DNA from: a bacterium
Lineage (GTDB): Bacteria; Actinomycetota; Acidimicrobiia; Spongiisociales; Spongiisociaceae
Direction: 5' to 3'
Assembly (NCBI GenBank): GCA_028821235.1
Contig: JAPPGV010000143.1
Coordinates: 1 to 53,930, forward strand
DNA length: 53,930 nt
The translations under genes were made by a program, and so were the position numbers. The number at the start of each line of letters is the position of its first letter. Position 1 is the first letter of the stretch. Shown one piece after another: positions 16,593 through 24,926 of this stretch. The notes under the pieces were generated by a model. It was not told the DNA's origin. It saw nothing but the letters and a program-made list of their open reading frames with translations, and did no database searches.

Positions 16593-17276
16593 GTGTCCGG
16601 CTATCACGGTGATCTAACGGGCCGCTTCCGGTCTGCTCTGGCCGGTTGTTACGACGCCCGCCGCGCAGCCGCGTTGTCCGGCGTTCCGGCATCGACGGTC
16701 TACTACTGGGCGCGTGAAGATGTGGTGGTCCCCACTGTGTCGGCTACCCGGCAGAAGCTCTGGTCTTACGCCGATCTGATGGCTCTACGGATCGTGTACT
16801 GGCTCCGTCACCCGAAACGCGGCCAAGCGGGTGTTGTGCGTGCGAGCCCGATGCCCCAGGTCAGGGAGGCATTGGACGAGTTGGAGAGCCGCGGTCTGGA
16901 CATTTGGGCTGAGAACTACCATGAGTCGGGGACGCCGTTACTGGTGAATATCGACGGCAGGGTGTATCTGGGTGATGGCTGGGCAGCCGGCATGCATGGC
17001 CAGATGTCACTCGTCCCGATGCTCGATCTGCTCGGTCCGTTCGGGATGGGAGACCACCTCGGCCCAGACCTGATCCGGCCTCGACCCGGTCTCCGCATTG
17101 TCCCCGGCAAGGTGTCCGGCGAACCGCATTTGGTCGGTTCCCGCATCACCACCAGATCGGTCGCTGCTCTCTACCGACGTTTCGGGGATCTTGGAGCGGT
17201 AACGGCGCTATATCCCGAAGCTGACCCAGAAACCATCGAACAGGCGATCCAACTCGAGAGCGTGCTCGCGGCGTGA
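16593..17276 (+). CDS. HTH-DUF433 protein, probable antitoxin
   Basis: From GTG 16593 (behind GATGGAGGGG) the product has 227 residues. The N-terminal part is MerR/HTH_17-like (ARRAAALSGVPASTVYYWAR, then KLWSYADLMALRIVYWLR). The C-terminal 70 residues are DUF433: RIVPGKVSGEPHLVGSRITTRSVAALYRRFGDLGAVTALYPEADPETIEQAI. DUF433 proteins pair with PIN-like DUF5615 partners in VapBC-type modules; here the partner follows with a GTGA overlap. Most DUF433 proteins have only about 75-100 residues, so fusion to its own DNA-binding domain is a notable variant and suggests autorepression. Confidence 0.8.
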   Translation: MSGYHGDLTGRFRSALAGCYDARRAAALSGVPASTVYYWAREDVVVPTVSATRQKLWSYADLMALRIVYWLRHPKRGQAGVVRASPMPQVREALDELESRGLDIWAENYHESGTPLLVNIDGRVYLGDGWAAGMHGQMSLVPMLDLLGPFGMGDHLGPDLIRPRPGLRIVPGKVSGEPHLVGSRITTRSVAALYRRFGDLGAVTALYPEADPETIEQAIQLESVLAA

Positions 17277-17779
17277 CCGCGCTGCCGCTGGACCACAACT
17301 TTCCCCAACCGATACTGGCTGCGCTCTCCGACTGGCTCGGCGATGTCGAGCTTCTCCCGATAGGGCACATAGACGGTCGACTCACGAACCTCAGGGACCG
17401 GGAACGGATCCTCACGCTCTACCAACTCGGCTACAGAGGACTGGTCACGAACAACTACAGAATGTTGCAGAATCCGGTCGAGTTGGCTGCGGTCATCAAG
17501 ACCAAGCTGTCGGTATTCGCCGTCGAAGGCTTGGGGGATGACCCCATCCGAGCCACAGGTGCACTGCTCCTGGACCTCCCATCAGTGGTCAACGCTGTCA
17601 AGGCCGGCAGAGCCGGGGTGTTCTGGCTCCGCCCGCGCGTCCCGCAGCCCAGAGACCCATGGGACCTCTTCAAAAGGCTTGCGAATCGGCGGGAAGAGGA
17701 AGTCGGTGACCTCTACCGGCAAGTCGCCGTGTCCGACGACGAATTGGCCGCTCCGGTCTTGAGTCGCGCGGAGCAGTGA
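17273..17779 (+). CDS. PIN-like (DUF5615-type) probable toxin
   Basis: The product has 168 residues and is translationally coupled to the DUF433 gene (GTG start inside GTGA). It begins with PLDHNFPQPILAALSDWL, matching the first acidic motif of DUF5615/PIN_5 proteins ('DENLP'). A second conserved position is in YRGLVTNNYRML, where family members have a 'TxDxD/N' motif; here Asn-Asn replaces the acid. It also has an extra 60-residue C-terminus. Family members are thought to be RNases held in check by DUF433 partners. Because the acidic set is incomplete, activity is uncertain. Confidence 0.65.
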   Translation: MTALPLDHNFPQPILAALSDWLGDVELLPIGHIDGRLTNLRDRERILTLYQLGYRGLVTNNYRMLQNPVELAAVIKTKLSVFAVEGLGDDPIRATGALLLDLPSVVNAVKAGRAGVFWLRPRVPQPRDPWDLFKRLANRREEEVGDLYRQVAVSDDELAAPVLSRAEQ

Positions 17780-17908
17780 CCGGGGAAACGGATCGTGAAG
17801 AGGTTGACCGCTCCGCAGACACCCCGGACTCCATCCGGCCGTGCACGCCAACCAGTCCTACCAATTCATTGAGGGCCATCCACCGACAGTTCCCTCGGTG
17901 ACTTCAGG

Positions 17909-18859
17909 TTAAGACGACCACACCCTCTTGAACAGATCGATCCAGTTGAGGCCGAGGATGCCCGCGATGGAGTCGTCCGGGTAGCCCCGCCTCACCATCT
18001 CCTTCTCGATGTTGGGGATCTGCGCCGGGGTCTCCAACCCGATCGGGAAGGTCCCCGAGTCGTCCGGGTAGTCCTCGATGCTCCACTCTCCGGAGGCGAT
18101 CATCCCGGCGTGGATCTCCGGGCTCAACTTGCAGAAGTCCAATCCCAGCCCGACCTGATCCGGACCGATGAGTTCCACCAGGTAGTCGATGTGGTCCACC
18201 AGGTCTGCCACGGTGGCGCCCTTCCCGCCGTGGCGCACGAAGGCCGGGTAGGCGTTGACCCCCACCAGGCCGCCCAGGTCGGCCACTGCCCGGATCTGGT
18301 CGTCGTCGATGTTGCGTCGGTTGGAGACCAGCGCGCTGGGATTGGAGTGGGAGAACACCGGCGGGGCCGATGTCACCCGCATGGCGTCCATGGTGGTACG
18401 GCGGCCGGTGTGGGAGAGGTCCACGACCATGCCCAGCCGGTTCATCTCCTTCACCACCTCCCGCCCGAAGGACGTGAGCGGGCCGTCGCCCGGTTCCAGG
18501 CATCCGTCCCCCACCGGGTTGGTCCGGTTGTAGCAGAGCTGCACCATCCGAAGCCCCATGCGGCGGAAGCGCTCGTAGTTGGCTAGGTCGTCCCCCATCG
18601 GGGCGGTGTTCTGGAAGTGGATCACCACCCCCAGCTTCCCGGCGATGGGAAACCGATGGAAGTCCGACGGATCGTTGATCGCGACCAATCGGGCGTCCTC
18701 CTCCAGCCATCGGGCCCACTGAACGAGCAACTCCCGTGTCTCGGCGGGACCCTCCCAGTTCGCCACGGTCGGCACGGCTATGTCGACCCCTCCGTCGATC
18801 CACCTGTCCCAAGAGGAAGGGTCGGTCATCAGGGGGCAAACCCCGTCGACGACCGTCAC
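17909..18859 (-). CDS. M19 membrane-dipeptidase family protein
   Basis: The 316-residue protein follows the renal dipeptidase fold: RRMGLRMVQLCYNRTNPVGDGC, FGREVVKEMNRLGMVVDLSHTG (metal His), PPVFSHSNPSAL (metal His) and VGLGLDF near the C-terminus. Two other canonical ligands are not in place. The N-terminal HxD (normally DGHND) reads VVDGVCPLMTDP, and the bridging Glu reads HFQNTAP. As I recall, a divergent M19 subgroup shares the FQNT motif, so this is probably lineage-specific, not decay. Substrates would be D-/L-dipeptides if active. The start is GTG. It is a single gene, divergent from the oligopeptide transporter. Confidence 0.82.
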   Translation of the reverse strand: MTVVDGVCPLMTDPSSWDRWIDGGVDIAVPTVANWEGPAETRELLVQWARWLEEDARLVAINDPSDFHRFPIAGKLGVVIHFQNTAPMGDDLANYERFRRMGLRMVQLCYNRTNPVGDGCLEPGDGPLTSFGREVVKEMNRLGMVVDLSHTGRRTTMDAMRVTSAPPVFSHSNPSALVSNRRNIDDDQIRAVADLGGLVGVNAYPAFVRHGGKGATVADLVDHIDYLVELIGPDQVGLGLDFCKLSPEIHAGMIASGEWSIEDYPDDSGTFPIGLETPAQIPNIEKEMVRRGYPDDSIAGILGLNWIDLFKRVWSS

Positions 18860-19130
18860 TCGATGATGTGACGAGCCACGGAGGGGGCCGCGGCAGGGGA
18901 GCGAACGCTCGCGTCAAACATCGACACCGTCTCCTCCTATTCTCCCCGAGTTTCGGCTCGATGATCCCAACGCCCAACTGTTCCAAGTTGCGCCAACTGC
19001 GCTGCTGGTACCGCTTTGCCGGAGGGACCGGCCGCCGCGTAGGATACCGCCGGTAGGAATCGACCGGCCCCGCTAATCCGTCTGCGCGACCGGCGGCCTC
19101 ACCTACGAGACCCACGAGAAGGAAGGAACT
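18860..19130. other. intergenic region upstream of the oligopeptide operon
   Basis: No gene seen. It must carry divergent promoters. The only clear signal is the ribosome site GAAGGAAGGAACT directly before ATG 19131. Confidence 0.4.
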
Positions 19131-21011
19131 ATGACCAAGATTCGTGTATGGGTACCCATGCTCTTGGTTCTGGCACTCGTCGCCGCCGCCTGCGGTGACG
19201 ACGAGCCCGAGGCCCCGCAGACCACAGCGGCTGCGGTCGCCGAGACCACTACCACGGCAGCCATGGTCGACGAAGAACCCATGGTCGACGAGGAACCCAT
19301 GGAGGAAGAGGAAGAGCCCGACGAGGACATGGTGATCCAGGAGGAAGAGGTCACCACCACCACCCAGCTCACCGGCACCGAACTGGCCGGCGGCGAGGGT
19401 AGTTGCGCTCCCGAGTCCGAGGCTGCCCCGGCACGCGGCGTCGCCCCCGTCGATGGCATGACGATCGTCCGGGCCATTTCGGGTGATGTCTCCACCATCG
19501 ATCCCCGCCGTAACTTCGAAGCGCGCGCTTCCGAGATGGTCGCCAACATGTACGACCAGCTCACCACGTTCCATCTCATCGAGAACGACAACGGCGTGCT
19601 GGTGGCCGACTCCACCCGTCCCCAGGGTCTGCTGGCCGAGGGCTGGGACTTCAACGAGGACTGCACCTCGGTGATCTTCACCCTGCGCCAGGGTGTGAAG
19701 TTCCACCACACCGGCAACGAGATGACCGCCGATGACGTCAGGTGGAGCTTCCTGCGGGCAGCGCATCTGGACGCGGGCGGATGGTTCGACCATGCGGTGA
19801 TCGGCCTCTACGACTTCGGTTCGGAAGCCGACATCGAGAATGCCATCACCGTCATCGACGACTACCACATCCGGTTCGACTTCAACAAGCCCACTCCATT
19901 CCCGTTGCACGTGCTGTCCAACGCCGGAGTCACGGTCTACGACTCGGAGGTGTTGATGGCCAACGCCACCGACGACGACCCGTGGGCCCACGAGTACCTG
20001 AAGACCAAAGACGTTGGTACCGGACCCTTCTACCTGGAGAAGCTGGAACCGGGCGTCGAGATCGTGCTCAAGCGCAACGACGACTACTTCCTCGGCCCGG
20101 CCCAGGCCGAGCGGATCATCCTGCGGGTCATCCCCGATGCCGCCCAGCAGGCCGCCCTGCTGACCGCCGGCGAGATCGACTTCGCCGAGGCAGTGCCGGT
20201 AACCGCCATCCCCGACCTCCGCGACCAAGGAGTGAAGGTCACCACGGTGGGCGGTAACAACCAGGCCGTCATGTACATGAACCCGACCCGGGCTCCGTTC
20301 GACGACCAGAACGTCCGCCAGGCCATCGCCTACTCCTACCCGTACGATGACGTGCTGGAAGGCGTCTACTTCGGTGCGGCGAGCCGCGGCGGCGGGCCGA
20401 TCCCGTCGACCACGCCCTCGTACAACCCGGACGCCCCGTTCTACAGCCAGGACCTGGACAAGGCCGCCGAGCTGCTGGCCGCCTCGGGTTATCCCGACGG
20501 CTTCAGCGCCGATCTGTACATAGACGGCACGCTGGCCTTCGCTCCGGAACTGGCGATCGTGGTGCAGGCTTCGCTGGCCCAGATCGGGATCGACGTGAAC
20601 ATCGTGAGGCTGGACTCCGGGCAGTTCCGGGACAACGTCTTCGCGCAGGACGAGGACGGCAACCGGATCAACCCGATGGACTTCTTCCTGTTCTACTTCG
20701 GGTCCGGTTCCTGGGTGAACGAGCCCCAGTACCACATGGAGCTGTTCTGGGAGCCCAACGCCTTCGCCATGCGGAGCAACTACGAGAACCCGGAGGTCAC
20801 GGAGAAGCTGATCGCCGCCAAGTTCCTGAGCCCGGCCGATCCGGCGAGGGCCCAGCTCTACCACGACGTGCAGGCGCTGATGCTGGCCGACGCCCCCGCG
20901 GTGTGGCTGGCCGAGCCGCATCACATCGTGGCGTCCAGCCAGGACGTCCAGGGATTCATCTGGAGACCCGATCAGATCAACCGTTACTACTACGTGACCA
21001 AGTCGGCCTGA
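19131..21011 (+). CDS. dipeptide/oligopeptide ABC transporter substrate-binding lipoprotein
   Basis: This 626-residue receptor belongs to the SBP_bac_5 family. Lipobox: ALVAAAC (Cys21 by my count), then an approximately 70-residue Thr/Glu/Asp/Met-rich linker (AMVDEEPMVDEEPMEEEEEP) as a flexible spacer. The binding domain starts near GMTIVRAISGDVSTIDPRRN and shows the family run MVANMYDQLTTF, LRQGVKFHHTGNEMTADDVRWSF, VGTGPFYLEKLEPG and a C-terminal AQLYHDVQALMLADAPAVWLAEP. It delivers peptides or peptide-like compounds to the two permeases that follow. A strong terminator separates it from them, which would explain excess receptor over channel. Confidence 0.93.
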   Translation: MTKIRVWVPMLLVLALVAAACGDDEPEAPQTTAAAVAETTTTAAMVDEEPMVDEEPMEEEEEPDEDMVIQEEEVTTTTQLTGTELAGGEGSCAPESEAAPARGVAPVDGMTIVRAISGDVSTIDPRRNFEARASEMVANMYDQLTTFHLIENDNGVLVADSTRPQGLLAEGWDFNEDCTSVIFTLRQGVKFHHTGNEMTADDVRWSFLRAAHLDAGGWFDHAVIGLYDFGSEADIENAITVIDDYHIRFDFNKPTPFPLHVLSNAGVTVYDSEVLMANATDDDPWAHEYLKTKDVGTGPFYLEKLEPGVEIVLKRNDDYFLGPAQAERIILRVIPDAAQQAALLTAGEIDFAEAVPVTAIPDLRDQGVKVTTVGGNNQAVMYMNPTRAPFDDQNVRQAIAYSYPYDDVLEGVYFGAASRGGGPIPSTTPSYNPDAPFYSQDLDKAAELLAASGYPDGFSADLYIDGTLAFAPELAIVVQASLAQIGIDVNIVRLDSGQFRDNVFAQDEDGNRINPMDFFLFYFGSGSWVNEPQYHMELFWEPNAFAMRSNYENPEVTEKLIAAKFLSPADPARAQLYHDVQALMLADAPAVWLAEPHHIVASSQDVQGFIWRPDQINRYYYVTKSA

Positions 21012-21042
21012 TCACCCGGTAGTAACCCGAGGAACAACGGAC

Positions 21043-21081
21043 AAGCCGCCGGGCCGGTACGCTGGCCCGGCGGCTTTCCCC
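21043..21081 (+). terminator. intrinsic terminator / attenuator inside the transporter operon
   Basis: A perfect 13-base stem AAGCCGCCGGGCC / GGCCCGGCGGCTT with an 8-base loop, followed by CCCCTTTTT. It lies between the receptor gene and the first permease, 31 bases after the receptor stop. Confidence 0.85.
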
Positions 21082-21134
21082 TTTTTGGGGGACCGGTGCT
21101 GTAATAAAAGGAGAAGGCACGGGGCTAGGAGAAG

Positions 21135-22178
21135 ATGCTCTCTTACGTGATCCGGAGGCTGGCAGCCCTCATCCCGATCCTGATCGGGGTCACCCTGCTC
21201 GCCTTCATCGTCTCCCATGCCCTGCCCGGGGATCCGGCCCGCCAGTACGCGGGCATCAACGCCTCCGAGGCCCAGGTGGAGGCCATCCGGGCACGTCTGG
21301 GACTGGACCGCTCCCTGCCCCAGCAGTACTGCGTCTACATGATCGGCGACACGTGTCTGGGGGGATCCGGGAAGGGCGGGTTGTTACGGGGCGACCTCGG
21401 CGAGTCGATCCGAACCGGGTTCTCAGTTGCCGAGGACGTAGGTGCCAGGCTGCCGGCGACCCTCGAGATGGTGGCCGCCGGGATGCTGTTCGCCCTGGTC
21501 GTGGCCCTGCCTCTAGGGGTATGGGCGGCGGTGCGCAAGGGCAAGCTGTTGGACAAGTTCTGCCGATTCATCTCGACCCTGGGGGTGGCGGTCCCCGACT
21601 TCTGGCTGGCCATGATCCTCCTGCTGATCTTCTTCATAGTCCTCCAATGGCTACCGGGACCGGTGGGACGCCTGCCCATCGGCGCCACGCCCCCGGACGG
21701 CCCCACCGGCCTGTACGTGATCGACTCGCTGGTGAGGGGCGAATGGGAGACGTTCCGGACGGCGGTCAAGCACCTGCTCCTGCCCATGGTGGCGATCGGG
21801 TTCCCGGCCGTCGCCCCCATCCTGAGGCTCACCCGCAACGCCACCCTGTCGGTGCTCAACTCCGACTACATCGCCTTCGGCCGGGCCGCCGGCTTGCGGG
21901 GGGCGCCGCTCTACCTGAAGTACGTTCTCCGCAACGCGCTGCCGGGCGCGGTGACCATGACCGGACTGATCGCCGGATACATGATCGGCGGGGCGGTGCT
22001 GGTGGAGAGGGTGTTCTCCTGGCCGGGGGTGGGTCTGTACGGCTTCAACTCCCTGGTCAATACCGATTACCCGGCCATCCAGGCGTACGTCCTGCTGTCC
22101 GCCGTCACCTACACGGTTGCCTTCCTGATCGTCGACCTGGTGCAGTCGCTGATCGACCCGCGGGTGAGGCTGAAGTGA
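21135..22178 (+). CDS. dppB: oligopeptide ABC transporter permease (DppB type)
   Basis: This 347-residue inner-membrane permease has the OppB/DppB N-terminus (MLSYVIRRLAALIPILIGVTLLAF). A periplasmic segment (SHALPGDPARQYAG) and several membrane helices follow, then the ATPase-contacting EAA loop (FGRAAGLRGAPLYLKYVLRNALPG). The insertion CVYMIGDTCLGGSGKGGLLRGDLGESI is the usual DppB extracellular segment. A ribosome site (GGAGAAGG, then CTAGGAGAAG) precedes the ATG. The stop overlaps the next gene as GTGA. Confidence 0.93.
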   Translation: MLSYVIRRLAALIPILIGVTLLAFIVSHALPGDPARQYAGINASEAQVEAIRARLGLDRSLPQQYCVYMIGDTCLGGSGKGGLLRGDLGESIRTGFSVAEDVGARLPATLEMVAAGMLFALVVALPLGVWAAVRKGKLLDKFCRFISTLGVAVPDFWLAMILLLIFFIVLQWLPGPVGRLPIGATPPDGPTGLYVIDSLVRGEWETFRTAVKHLLLPMVAIGFPAVAPILRLTRNATLSVLNSDYIAFGRAAGLRGAPLYLKYVLRNALPGAVTMTGLIAGYMIGGAVLVERVFSWPGVGLYGFNSLVNTDYPAIQAYVLLSAVTYTVAFLIVDLVQSLIDPRVRLK

Positions 22179-23005
22179 GCGGTCGCAAGTACGACGCGCG
22201 GCTGGTCATCGGGCTGACCATGTTCGGGTTCATGGTGGCCGTGGCCGTCTTCGCCCCGCTCATCGCCCGTAACGATCCGCTGGCGATCGACCTGACCAAC
22301 CAGTTCGTGCCGCCGTCGGCGGATCACTGGTTCGGAACGGCCAGCCTCGGTTTCGACGTCTTCGCCCGGGTCGTCTACGCCGCCCGCCACGACCTGCTGA
22401 TCGCGGTCTCCGCTGTTGCCCTCTCCATCGCCATCGGCCACCCGATCGGGTTGCTGGTCGGTTACGTGGGCGGTTGGGGCGACTCGGTGACCATGCGCTT
22501 TCTGGACGTGATCCAGGCCTTCCCGGCCCTCGTGCTGGCGATCGGCGTGCTGGCCGCCCTGGGTCAGGGAGTCCGCAACCTGATCCTCGTGATCGGGATC
22601 GTGGGCGTGCCCACCTTCGTCCGCCTGGTGCGGGCCGAGGTCCGCTCGCTCCGGGAGCACGCCTATGTGGAGGCGGGCCGGGCGGTGGGCAACTCCCGGT
22701 CCAAGATCCTGGTGCGTTACATCGCCCCCGGGACGGTCGGCACGGTGGTCACCCAGGCGGCGGTCAGCTGCGGCTGGGCGATCCTGCTCGCCGCCGCCCT
22801 CGGCTTCATCGGCCTGGGCGTACCGCTTCCCGAGCCCGAGTGGGGGGCGATGATCGCGGAGGGCATACCCGAGATGAGGAGGGGAGGCAGCTGGTGGATC
22901 CCGGTCTTCCCCGGAATCGCCATCGCCATAACCGTGTTCTCCCTGAGCCTGATCGGTGAGTCGGTGGCCGACCTCGTGGAGCCCACCCGGAGGAAGTCAC
23001 GATGA
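22175..23005 (+). CDS. dppC: oligopeptide ABC transporter permease (DppC type)
   Basis: Starting at the GTG inside the GTGA overlap, the product has 276 residues, the DppC norm. It has an N-terminal membrane helix (LVIGLTMFGFMVAVAVFAPLIA), the DHWFGTASLGFDVFARVVYAAR motif equivalent to the family 'HxLGTDxxGRDxxSR', and an EAA loop (YVEAGRAVGNSRSKILVRYIAPG). Open sequence upstream in the same frame is antisense-type noise over dppB. It forms the heteromeric channel with DppB. Confidence 0.93.
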   Translation: MSGRKYDARLVIGLTMFGFMVAVAVFAPLIARNDPLAIDLTNQFVPPSADHWFGTASLGFDVFARVVYAARHDLLIAVSAVALSIAIGHPIGLLVGYVGGWGDSVTMRFLDVIQAFPALVLAIGVLAALGQGVRNLILVIGIVGVPTFVRLVRAEVRSLREHAYVEAGRAVGNSRSKILVRYIAPGTVGTVVTQAAVSCGWAILLAAALGFIGLGVPLPEPEWGAMIAEGIPEMRRGGSWWIPVFPGIAIAITVFSLSLIGESVADLVEPTRRKSR

Positions 23006-23961
23006 GCGCCCTCCTCGAAGTCCGGGGCCTCGAGGTGGGGATCGGCGGTCTGCCCATCCTCCGCGGCGTGGACATGGAGGTCAGGCCGGGGGAGATACTC
23101 GGCGTGGTGGGCGAGACCGGGGCCGGCAAGTCCATGACCGCCCGCTCCGTCCTCGACCTGCTCCCCGCCGCCGCCACGGTCGACTTCGCGTCCTGCACGT
23201 TCGCCGGGCAGGACTTCATCCCTCCGAAGGCCCGCCAGGAGGCCCGCGGCCACCGGATCGGCTTCGTGCCCCAGCGGCCCCGCGGCAGCCTCAACCCGGT
23301 GTTCCGGGTGGGCAACCAACTCTCCGCCACCCTCCGCCGCCTCCGCGACATGGGCAGGCGGGAGGCGAAGGACGAGGCCCTCGACCTGCTCCGATCGGTG
23401 CGAATCACCGACCCCGAGCGGGTGTACCGGTCGTTCCCCCACGAGCTGTCGGGAGGCATGTGCCAGCGGGTGTGCATAGCCATCGCCCTGGCCGGACAGC
23501 CGGAGCTGATAATCGCCGACGAGCCCACCACCGGCCTCGACGTCACCATCCAGGCCGAGATACTCCGGCTGCTGGGCGACCTGATCACCGAGCGCCACGC
23601 GGCCGGGATGCTGATCACGCACGATCTCGGGGTGGTGGCCGACGTGTGCGACCGGGTGGCGGTCATGTACGCGGGGCGGGTGGTGAACCTGGGCACCACC
23701 ACCGAGATCTACCGCGAGGCCCTGCATCCCTACGCCAACCGGCTGGTGTCCATCGCCACCTCCCTCGACTCGGGCGGCACTCCCCGGGAGATCCCGGGGA
23801 GGGTCCCAAACCCTGGCGATGAGCTGGCCGCCTGCGCCTTCGCCCCCCGCTGCTTCCGGGCCGGGCCCGGCTGCTTCGACGTGGAGCCGCCCCGCATCGA
23901 CCGGGACGGCCAGATCGCCTTCTGCCACCATCCCGTCAACGCCGGCGAGGTCCCGCGATGA
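23002..23961 (+). CDS. dppD: oligopeptide ABC transporter ATPase (DppD type)
   Basis: A 319-residue ATPase with Walker A GETGAGKS, Q-loop region GFVPQRPRGSLNPVF, signature LSGGMCQRVCIAIAL, Walker B LIIADEPTTGLDV, and H-loop LLITHDLGVVADVCDR. The C-terminal oligopeptide-type extension has Cys residues in ACAFAPRCFRAGPGCFDVEPP, as in DppD/OppD. It overlaps dppC (ATGA) and the next gene (ATGA). Confidence 0.93.
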   Translation: MSALLEVRGLEVGIGGLPILRGVDMEVRPGEILGVVGETGAGKSMTARSVLDLLPAAATVDFASCTFAGQDFIPPKARQEARGHRIGFVPQRPRGSLNPVFRVGNQLSATLRRLRDMGRREAKDEALDLLRSVRITDPERVYRSFPHELSGGMCQRVCIAIALAGQPELIIADEPTTGLDVTIQAEILRLLGDLITERHAAGMLITHDLGVVADVCDRVAVMYAGRVVNLGTTTEIYREALHPYANRLVSIATSLDSGGTPREIPGRVPNPGDELAACAFAPRCFRAGPGCFDVEPPRIDRDGQIAFCHHPVNAGEVPR

Positions 23962-24926
23962 CCGCGGCCGCCGACACCCTGGCGATCAGGGACCTCACCA
24001 AGGTCTTCCGGATCAGGACGAGAGGCTTCCGCCACGCCGACCTCAAGGCGGTCGACGACGTCACCCTCTCCATCGCGCCCGGGCGCACCCTGGCCGTGGT
24101 GGGCGAGTCCGGATCGGGCAAGACCACGCTGGCCCGCCTCATCCTCCGCCTCCTGGAGCCCACCGAGGGGACGGTGCTCCTCGAGGACGCCGACATCACC
24201 GCCATGGAAGGCGCCGAGCTGGAGGACGTGCGGGGCCGGATGCAGATCGTCTTCCAGGACCCCTACGACTCCCTCTCGCCCTGGCAGACGGTGGGCCGTA
24301 CCGTGGCCGAGCCGCTGCTGCTGCACGAGGACCTCACCATGAAGCAGGCATCCGGGCGGGTGGCAGAGATGCTGGAGCGGGTGGGCCTCAGCCCCGAGCA
24401 CGCCCGCCGCTACCCCCACGAGCTCTCCGGAGGCCAGGCCCAGCGGGTGGGCATCGCCCGGGCCATGGTCACCGAGCCCGCCCTGGTGGTGCTCGACGAG
24501 CCCACCTCATCGCTGGACATGTCGGTCCAGTCCCAGATCCTCCTCCTGCTCCAGTCGCTCCAGGAGGAGATGGACATCTCCTACCTGTTCATCTCCCACG
24601 ACCTGTCGGTGGTCCGCTACATCGCCCACGACCTGGCCGTCATGTACCTGGGCAAGGTGGTGGAGTCGGGCCCCGCCGCCGAGATATTCGCCTCGCCCCG
24701 CCACCCCTACACCGAGGCGCTGCTGCGGGCCGCCCCCCGTCCCGACCCCTCCCACAAGACCGACCACGTCTACCTGGTCGGCGAGCAGCCCTCCGCCCTG
24801 GACCGGGCCCCCGGCTGCCCCCTCTACGGGAGGTGCCCGATCTCCGAGGAAGTCTGCGCCGACACCCCCCAGGAACTGGTGGACATCGGCGCCGGGCACC
24901 GAGTCGCCTGCTGGAAGCGGATTTGA
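23958..24926 (+). CDS. dppF: oligopeptide ABC transporter ATPase (DppF type)
   Basis: A 322-residue second ATPase with Walker A GESGSGKT, QIVFQDPYDSLSPWQTVG, signature ELSGGQAQRVGIARAM, Walker B LVVLDEPTSSLDMSVQ, H-loop FISHDLSVVRYIAHD and a Cys-containing C-terminus (GCPLYGRCPISEEVC). It pairs with the preceding ATPase to drive uptake. Its stop (TGA) overlaps the TTG start of the HyuA gene (TTGA), so a catabolic enzyme is translated directly behind the transporter. Confidence 0.93.
   Translation: MTAAADTLAIRDLTKVFRIRTRGFRHADLKAVDDVTLSIAPGRTLAVVGESGSGKTTLARLILRLLEPTEGTVLLEDADITAMEGAELEDVRGRMQIVFQDPYDSLSPWQTVGRTVAEPLLLHEDLTMKQASGRVAEMLERVGLSPEHARRYPHELSGGQAQRVGIARAMVTEPALVVLDEPTSSLDMSVQSQILLLLQSLQEEMDISYLFISHDLSVVRYIAHDLAVMYLGKVVESGPAAEIFASPRHPYTEALLRAAPRPDPSHKTDHVYLVGEQPSALDRAPGCPLYGRCPISEEVCADTPQELVDIGAGHRVACWKRI

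Noticed and set aside
17904-20924. Very long minus-strand open frame across the M19 gene and the peptide receptor
   Set aside because: It is antisense to a clear receptor gene and out of frame with the dipeptidase. Its product is Gly/Val/Arg/His-rich with no domain. Long antisense frames are expected at this G+C.
23819-24922. 5' extension of the second hyuA frame giving a 1047-residue product
   Set aside because: The extension overlaps dppD and dppF in another frame, and HyuA proteins begin at the DIGGT block; TTG 24923 fits the operon overlaps.
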